Shown here piece by piece: positions 56,420-64,000 of a DNA stretch of 64,000 nucleotides. Source of the stretch: Cunninghamia lanceolata (taxonomy: Eukaryota; Streptophyta; Pinopsida; Cupressales; Cupressaceae); the NCBI GenBank assembly GCA_027924645.1, contig BSBN01001807.1, positions 14,216,001-14,280,000 of the forward strand, read 5' to 3'. Positions within the stretch are counted from its first letter, which is position 1. The number at the start of each line of letters is the position of its first letter. The position numbers and the translations under genes were made by a program. Under the pieces are notes generated by a model. It saw only the letters and a list, made by a program, of their open reading frames with translations, ran no database searches and had not been told where the DNA came from.

Positions 56420-57234
56420 AGGTTTCAACACTGGGATCTCTAGATTAATGTTGTTGCCCATAGTAGTACTTTTTATGCAAGTGGTAGAAGGATCCTGAGT
56501 AGGATACTATGCTTGATCTATACACGTAGATTGATTTATTGGATAGATGATCATAAGATTGAGATTGAGCATCGTGTGATACACAAAAATGGAATAGAAG
56601 GAAACTAGAAAAAGGAAGTGGATAGCAAGTAATGTTATGGTGTTTTAAAGGGAATCACATTGGTTATGGAAATAAATGTACTTATGGTAGTAACGAAAAT
56701 TGTGTACGAGAATACAATCTTCCCCTGTAAAAGTGAGAAACCAGTAACTGTGCATTGGTTGAGTGTTGTGAATACCCCGTACTTGCTTTGTGTGCCCTTG
56801 AGATGGTGATACTAAGTACGCATCCATGGGAAAAATGTGTATTTTAGGTGTGGGATCAACCATACCATAATGTGTGTTTGCATGTTTGTTACCCGATTGA
56901 GGGCCAACCTTTGTGTGGTTGAAAATATAAATATAAAAGAGTAGCCAAAAGTTAGATTCATAAATTCTCTTCTTTTGGTTCTCTAGTCCCTTAGTCTATG
57001 AAGGGGTAGTAGCAGCCACAAAGTTTCTTGGGCGGAGTGAACAGCGTACGCTTATGACAGCACAGAGTGGTCCCTCGCTCAACCGACCCTAAGGAAACAC
57101 ACTCACTACTTCCCCTTATGATGGATCAGGGTACTTGATTCATATGTCTTAGCCTAATCCCCACAGTTTCTGAGCATCTGGATGGTATTTCTTGGATGAT
57201 CATTTACCTTGTCTTCACGAAAGGTATGATATAC

Positions 57235-57368
57235 CACATGAGTTATCAGTTGGGGGCCGGGGTCTAGCACCTGCATGGACAACCCAACTGGAACTATGTG
57301 ATGACATGAGTCGTCACTTGGGGGCCAGGGTCTAGGACCTACGTGGGTAACCCAAGTGAGACCATGTG
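57235..57368 (+). repeat. tandem pair of hairpin-forming repeats (68 bp period)
   Basis: Unit 1 has arms CAGTTGGG (57247-57254) and CCCAACTG (57283-57290). Unit 2 has CACTTGGG (57315-57322) and CCCAAGTG (57351-57358). Each loop is 28 bases. The third base pair changes from G-C to C-G between units, so pairing is kept. Outer pairs CACAT/ATGTG in unit 1 and ACATG/CATGT in unit 2 extend the stems. Confidence 0.7.
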
Positions 57369-57829
57369 CCCCATGTATATTTTGAGGTCTAGCATGTGGA
57401 GGGAGATTTGTTACCCATGCTGAGATAGATTCTGTATCTGCACATGTTCCAACATGATAGGTACGATGCCACACCCCACTGATGTTCCGACACAGTACTG
57501 GTGATGATGCCGTGTTGCTGATGGTAGTGAGCTGGGCTCGAGGACATGATGCCACGTGCATAGACACGTGAAGGTGTACTATGAGATTGTGTTATAGCCT
57601 ACTTGTGTGATGAGCATAGTGGGGCCTTACACACTTGTAGAGGGATACTCATGTTTGCTTTCGACAGTGTTGGGTCGGTTAGCATATGAGTAGGTCCTAG
57701 CCATGTATACCTTTGGCTACGGCGAGTACTTGCGTGTGCCTTTTCCATGAGGTGTCACTATGCGGGGTGTGTTCTACGCATGTTTACTTCCTCGAAGCCA
57801 CAGACACACTGCCATGTGGCATACGACCA

Positions 57830-58010
57830 GTATGTGCCTTCTCCGGCTGGCGTATGACCATGCCGCACTGAGATGCGATGCGGGATGTGGCTGAGGTGCA
57901 CATTCTATGTGGGCAGCCAAGGAGTGTGTGTGCCACTTGGTTAGTCCATGCCGCGTGATGACGCGATGTAGGGTGTAGCCGAGGAGCACACTCTGAGCCA
58001 TGTGGATGGC
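57830..58010 (+). repeat. GC-rich imperfect tandem repeat, about 120 bp period
   Basis: CATGCCGCACTGAGATGCGATGCGGGATGTGGCTGAGGTGCACATTCT-like sequence (57859-57906) recurs as CATGCCGCGTGATGACGCGATGTAGGGTGTAGCCGAGGAGCACACTCT (57947-57994). Both are preceded by related text. Confidence 0.6.
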
Positions 58011-59031
58011 GTGTTCATTCTGCACCACATGAGGGCTACTGTTATAGCCTGACATTGTTCCCTCCTTCCTCGTTTGGTGGCTACTATCTAGTCACATAGT
58101 GTTGTATAGTACAATTTCAAAGATTGTGGACTTTCTCTATGGTTATTGATGATTTTCTACTGATTGTGAAGGCTGACACTTTTCTTATATTTGATTATAA
58201 TGGTTTAGCCACCCCTTGTGATCTTATTTGCTTGTAGCCCTCGTGGTTGCATTTGATTTAGTGTTGAAAATTGTGTGCATTTCTTATTTTATTGTTGAAA
58301 TTAAATTTTTTATCTTTCTTTATGACTTTGGTGGCTAAACTAGTTATACTTATTGTTTTCGATGTCGGCCATGTGTTGTATTGTGATTCCTCTCCAAGGA
58401 TGTATGAGGTGGACTTGGTGAGTGTATACGAGGAAGCAGACGCAGGGAACCTTGAGGATGGGGGTATGTGAGGCTGTTATACAGCTAGGACCCACTACCC
58501 ACCTATGTGTGATGACTATCTCTTGGAGGCTAACCACCTTATACACCAAGAGAGAGGTCATTATGGCTTATTTGGATGGTCTCACCTTGAGAGTGTGGCC
58601 TAGCACCAACAAGTCATTATGTGTGAGGTATGGATTATGTGAGATGGATTTGACTCTTGGCTCGTGGATTATGTATCATGGATTAGTATGCGGTTTCCAG
58701 TATCTAGATGGACCCTTGTGTAACCTTGTGATGTGAATCCCAGTGATGTATATTAGCGTGTGTGTGAAGAATGTATGGCAAATCATGAAAACTGTACCTA
58801 TGAAATGATAAATTGTGTTTCCATGCTTCAAATAGGTGAAAAATTATGATCTTTTGTTGAATATGTGATAAGATTTAGTGTGGATATTTAATGGAAAATG
58901 TTTAAAATGCAGCATTCTAACCTATTGATTGTTTAGTAGCATAGTAGAAGAGGAATTACAATGATGCAGTCATGATCTCCCTAGAAATGTTAGTTAGCTT
59001 AGTGCATCTAACTAAGTTATATTTTGGCAAA

Positions 59032-59056
59032 GCGGGGCATTACATTTGGTATCTCT
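59032..59056 (+). mobile_element. second LTR-end/primer-site-like junction
   Basis: GCGGGGCATTACA followed by TTTGGTATCTCTAGG. It aligns with the junction at 56392-56410 if about 26 bases (AGAGCC...GGGAT) are deleted. It is either an older LTR end from a related element or a rearranged copy of the same junction. Confidence 0.5.
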
Positions 59057-59549
59057 AGGCTTGCATGTTATGAAAACAGAGATTGAAATCATGTAAATGT
59101 GTATATATATCTGTGTGTGTGTTGTATGCTTCATTATAAAGATGACCACATGTGAGGAGTTAGAAAATTAGAAACTTTATACATTGAAAATGTAGATTGT
59201 TGCATTCATGAGAAGATAATGTGGTTTATTCTAGTATATATGCACAAATTGAGGGTTGTGAGCAACTAATTGACTATTTGAAATAGTGAATGCTTAGAAG
59301 AAAGAAAAGAAAACTGATTATTATGGCTTCATTCTTTATGAGATTAGAGGAAATAGTTGCATGATAATGTATAAATTGTATGAAACTGAGTGCCTTGCAT
59401 CTTTCTCACTTATGTACAAAAATTATCACATGTAATTATGTGCACTGTGGGGAATGTGATAGTCTGAATTTTATAATCATCTTGAATTTTATGGAACTAA
59501 TGTGTGTCATGGCCGCATTTAGCATTATGACTTTCAAGAGTAAGTCAAG

Positions 59550-59565
59550 CTCTTGGGGGGGAGTA
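59550..59565 (+). promoter_or_regulatory. polypurine tract before the second LTR copy
   Basis: CTCTTGGGGGGGAGTA abuts TGTAATGCCTCCC at 59566. This is the usual plant Ty3/gypsy polypurine tract form and supports 59566 as a true LTR start. Confidence 0.85.
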
Positions 59566-61384
59566 TGTAATGCCTCCCTGGTCATGGTTGAACCGAGGTG
59601 ACACCAAGGTATGAAATTCAAGCTTTACATGATATTGTGTTACTGACATTTTGATAGGTTAGATTCCATGATTAGATTGGATGTACATGTGGAGAGGATG
59701 ACACCTTGACATTGGCATAATACACGAATGATCATGGATGTTGGAATCCTCTGTTTTGGACTATTCTTGTCTCGACTATTATATGATATGTACATGCATA
59801 TGTTATAACCTATTTGAAGTGGTGCAGGTACCAGGCACCGACTCCACCTGGCTACATAGGTCTGAGCATGTCTAATACCCCAATGGTGGGAAGATGGAGA
59901 TGACACATTGGCCATATCCCAGCTTAGTCTTGTCATCGTCTCTATGTTGAGATGAGTTTCCGATGTCATGTATTACCTCTGACACCGTCTGGTTATTGCT
60001 TGATTATTCTATCATTCTGTGAGTCAGTTACGTATGATTTTGTGTTGAGTTAGTCCTGGGGGGTTGCTGTCGGATGTTTTGTTATTTGTGATTTTTTTTG
60101 GCATGGTATTAGAGAATTGAGCTTGTGCCTTGTTCTGTATGGTTTTCTCAAGAGGATTTTATAAGGCTTGGTCTTCTTTGGCTACTTTAATTAAATTGGG
60201 ATCAATGAGGAATACCTTGATTTCCTAATTTCACATGCGCTTGATGCACGAGCCCACACTTGGAGTACTAATTCAATCTTCATCTCAATCTCTCAACATG
60301 TGTGCTACACTTCCAAAACTTGGCAATAATAAAACTCCTCACAAAGTCTAAACAAGGTCACTACATCACAGTAGTTCCAAGACCATCATGATTCTTTTCA
60401 GGCCCTAAACAAGACTCTATATAATCTTAGAAGAGTGGTTCATAGTATTCATCAGTCAAGTATCTCCATCCCTATTATATCTCTGCACCCTGACAAGTTT
60501 TGACAAACTAAACACTTCTTTGGATGATAACTGCAGTCCAATTTAAACTTATAAGGAATTCTAAAAGCTCTGCAAAGAATGTTGTCTATTCTTTTCTCTC
60601 CTCTTCACTTTCTAATCACATGTTTCCTTAAATGCTATATGGGCCTTTAGACTCTTTAGTGTATCATGTAATGATTTCCCTAATCTCTATCATGACTGTA
60701 GTGTTAACCCTTAGATCATTGTATTCTATGTGATAGTCCCTTTATTAATAGTGTTTATGACTATTTTAAGACTATGTTCTTGTCAATCTTTCTTCATTTC
60801 ATTGCCATATTTGTTTCCTTCAATGACTGCACTTGGAAGAGGTCAAATTGCTCTTGAACAAGAGATGACTACCCTTCAACAATCCTTTATCTGATATCCT
60901 TCTTGGATTTGTGCATGGCTTGGTATTACTACATGTTTCAGGACATAGTGATTAACATTTATTTTTTTTGCCTCTTATATATGACTATTTGCATGTTGGT
61001 CTTATCAAGGCTTTTATTTGGGGACAGCTCTTTCTATTGGGGATTTTTTTTATTTTTCTTGGTTCCAATGTCTGGAATGCAGCCCGATAGCCATGCGGTG
61101 GATAAAGGAGTGTTGCGGCTGCCCTTTTGGAGAGGAGAGTTTTCTGCAGCTTCACGCTCATCCAAGATTTTGCTGTCTCAGAGGAATGACTCTGTGGGCG
61201 GTCATAGGTCTTGTGGGTCTTCCCCACAGATTTTTTGTAAAAAAATGAGATCACATTCCATGGGCAGTTTTGGGTTTTAAAAAGTTTTCAAGAAGAGGAA
61301 GAACTTGGGGTGTTCGAGGGGGATGTGGTTGCAGTGGTACAGCGTTATGTTGCTAATAATATTGCAAATCAATAATGCCCATTT

Positions 61385-61734
<350 letters not shown>

Positions 61735-62103
61735 GATCTCAGCCTATTTGGCAGATTAGATTTGCCTCCTATGTTATCGAATGGATACAACAATTCTCTT
61801 GCAGTGACGAACAACAGTATCTCTCAATTGGGTTTAGATGTGATGGTTTTGTCTTTAGCCTCTGCAAGCACGCTCATAGTTCATTGTTCATATTTTCTAC
61901 ATATTGGAAATGTTCTGTTAGAATTCTAGTGTCCACAACAAGGAAGAATCTCCAATCCCTATGGTTAGTAATGATTTCTGCTCCTGTTCGTGCCTTGACC
62001 TAAATATTAGTGTTGCAAACTAGAAAATGGGATCATTTCTTGAACTGGTGTCCACAATCTGCGCGGCAGCTGCTGTGAATTTTTAGGGATTTCATCTATT
62101 TGG

Positions 62104-62264
62104 ACTATATGCTAGAATTATAACATCTGCACTAAATTTATCAATACAAGCATGGTGTGTTCAGAAAGTTGGGCCAGTCTTAGTTATCTTATATGTTCCA
62201 GTGATATCAATATTGACTACCATTTTGGGAATAGTTTTCCTCAAGGAAACCATTCACTAGGGAA
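62104..62264 (+). pseudogene. captured WAT1-related transporter fragment, copy 2
   Basis: Encodes ARIITSALNLSIQAWCVQKV then GPVLVILYVPVISILTTILG and IVFLKETIH before the same TAG. A 29 base deletion removes the NKIIVVLY part found in copy 1. Sharing of the stop shows that the fragment was already dead in the common ancestor. Confidence 0.65.
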
Positions 62265-64000
62265 GGAACACTTAAAGCGCATTGCTGGCACAGTGCACCT
62301 GAGTAGCAGGTAAGGATTTAATCAAACTCATTATTTTCATGCCATATATCTATCATAATTAACATTCTTAATACTTCTCACGACTGTAAGGAGGATTTTA
62401 GTCTATTTATGCACTTCATTTTTGAATAAGCTGCCCATTAATGCCTGAATAAACTATATTTCATGTAGTTAGTGGAATTTGGATTTACACTTTTCCACTG
62501 CATTCACATGAAAGTTTCTGAAGCGGAATAAACAAATCCATTTCATGATTATCCTAAACCCTAAACCTAGGAATCATTGAAGACCATTTGGATAATATTC
62601 ATTGTTGAGCATTATTAGATCATTACATCAGCCTACATCAACTTAGGTCCATTGCATGCTTGATTGTTGTCCTTAATTATTTTTTTCAAATCCATTAAAT
62701 AGGTCCAGCAAGGGGTCTTTATTTAAAGATCCCTATTCATTCCTTTAAAATCATGGTAAGATGCGGGCTTAACCTCTGAATTATTGAAGAATATTTGAAG
62801 AATACTTGACATAGTGCATTATCAGATCATTGCATCAGCCTACATCATCCCGAGTCCATTTCATGCATGCGTCTTGTTCTCAATCATTGCTCCGAAGCCA
62901 TTGAATCAATCTAACTAGGGGTCTAACTAAAAGCATGACACTTGCGATTTAGCAGATTCTCCAAATATGTTTCTAAACACTGTGAGTTCCTTGCCAAATT
63001 CAAATATCAAATGATTGAGGCTGGTCTATTTTTCTCATGACTTACAGTTCCAAGTCCATGTACCAAGTTTAGTTTCACACTTGTGGAGATTAGTTCTGCA
63101 CTCACGTAGGTCCTCCAGAGCAAAGTATTCAATCAGTTTGAAGGTTATAGAAATTCATCTAAACAAGCCCTAAAAATCCAGCATTATTGACCATTACAAT
63201 ATTATGTAGATGCATGTGTGTGTGGATACACACATGAGTACAAATGCAGCCCTACCTATAGATGTTTACTGCATTTAAAATTGACAGCAGTTTACCCTTT
63301 TCATTGCATGAAGGACACTCTAATTGAAGTGGGTCCAAAGTGTATCAGGAAAGCATAAAAGTGCATGGGTATGCATTTTTCACCATTCATATGTAAGTTT
63401 TGTTGCTCTTATAGAGACAAGACTGGATACCCCAATACAGAAATTTGAGGAGTAACACATACCGTTCTCTTGTTGAACTATGATTGTCAAGGACTCAATA
63501 GCTTTAGAATTTATGCTCTTGCTTCTCCGCTGCTAGGTACCAGTGTGGTGACGCTGGGCATCTTTCCTGCCATACTGGTGAATCAATCAAGGGCTAGCTA
63601 AAATTGATGGTTGTGTAGCTGCATTTATGCATTTTGCCCTAAGACTAATCACCATGTATTGAATGTAAGTTAATCCTAGAATTACTAAATAGATCACAAT
63701 TAAAAAATGACTTTATTATAAGATAATTTTGATGTTTTAGTTGCTGATAACTATGCTGACAATAAGGCTTCATGGGTTTTGGAAGATGTGAAGGTGTAGC
63801 ATCTAACTCTAGGGTTGGGGAGCCTATACAGCTGAGGAAAAAGAATACGATTGCTTCAATACAGAGATTAGTATACCAAAGAATGAGCACACTAAGAATT
63901 GACTTACTAATTAAATAATGTAAATTGAATTTTCTGTTCACTCATCCTTCAATTTCCCATTGACTTAATAATTTGATTATATTTAATGCACTGAACTACT

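Larger units (their letters stand above)
56403..59565 (+). mobile_element. non-coding interior of LARD-like element
   Basis: About 3.16 kb between the primer site and polypurine tract, close to the interior size described for LARDs. No gag or pol motif is seen on either strand. It has an unusually GC-rich section (about 56990-58030), hairpin repeats, and near 59032-59052 a second LTR-end-like junction GCGGGGCATTACATTTGGTATC. That junction could mean a nested or recombined element. Open frames at 57154-57567, 57774-58055 and 58271-58736 lack recognisable domains. Confidence 0.5.

Noticed and set aside
57154..57567. 137-residue ORF in the GC-rich interior of the LARD-like element
   Set aside because: It overlaps the hairpin repeats. 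GC-rich sequence with few TA-containing stops explains its length, and no domain is visible.

Overview
This window looks like non-genic heterochromatin from a large, repeat-dominated land-plant genome, most likely a gymnosperm. That assignment is inferred from plant-type Ty1/copia, Ty3/gypsy and L1 elements, tRNA-iMet primer sites, AT richness, deep nesting and heavy decay; no single gene proves it. I found no intact host protein-coding gene and no tRNA, rRNA or CRISPR array. Almost all coding signal belongs to broken transposable elements.

Layout. 1-4031: a non-autonomous LTR element on the minus strand with a degraded coiled-coil polyprotein. 4032-14481: a copia element (minus) whose 3' LTR was split by a younger, structurally complete element B (5520-12051, plus, target duplication CAAAC), which carries only a degenerate protease-like frame. 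14482-17449: an L1 remnant with ORF1 only, then a gypsy 3' LTR. 17450-24556: the gypsy interior (minus), with a 5 kb non-coding stretch rich in minisatellites, then integrase and RNase H. 24557-30285: a second copia (minus) with a 2.5 kb LTR. 30286-31300: a two-exon gag-like remnant (plus). 31365-35780: an L1 element (minus) with inactivated endonuclease and RT motifs. 35780-42900: AT-rich sequence with an imperfect inverted repeat, tandem repeats and two copies of one copia RT fragment. 42907-46205: a multi-exon pseudogene (plus) of a family with SDGCAG and GEHDGAG motifs, probably a transposase-type gene.

48607-64000 is the most interesting part. A segment of at least 4.4 kb is directly repeated with 10.96 kb spacing. 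Its ends carry LTR hallmarks: TGTAATGCC start, GGGGCGTTACA end, iMet primer site and a G-rich polypurine tract. The simplest reading is a non-coding, LARD-like retrotransposon with an exceptionally long LTR (about 7.8 kb). A tandem array of an element with a 538 bp LTR is the main alternative. The repeated segment carries pieces resembling three host genes: a DHHC palmitoyltransferase, a WAT1/UMAMIT transporter and, less surely, an NB-ARC resistance gene. The interior contains a tandem pair of hairpins with a compensatory base-pair change.

Many disabling changes across unrelated elements fit C-to-T (or G-to-A) decay, as expected for long-methylated plant repeats.
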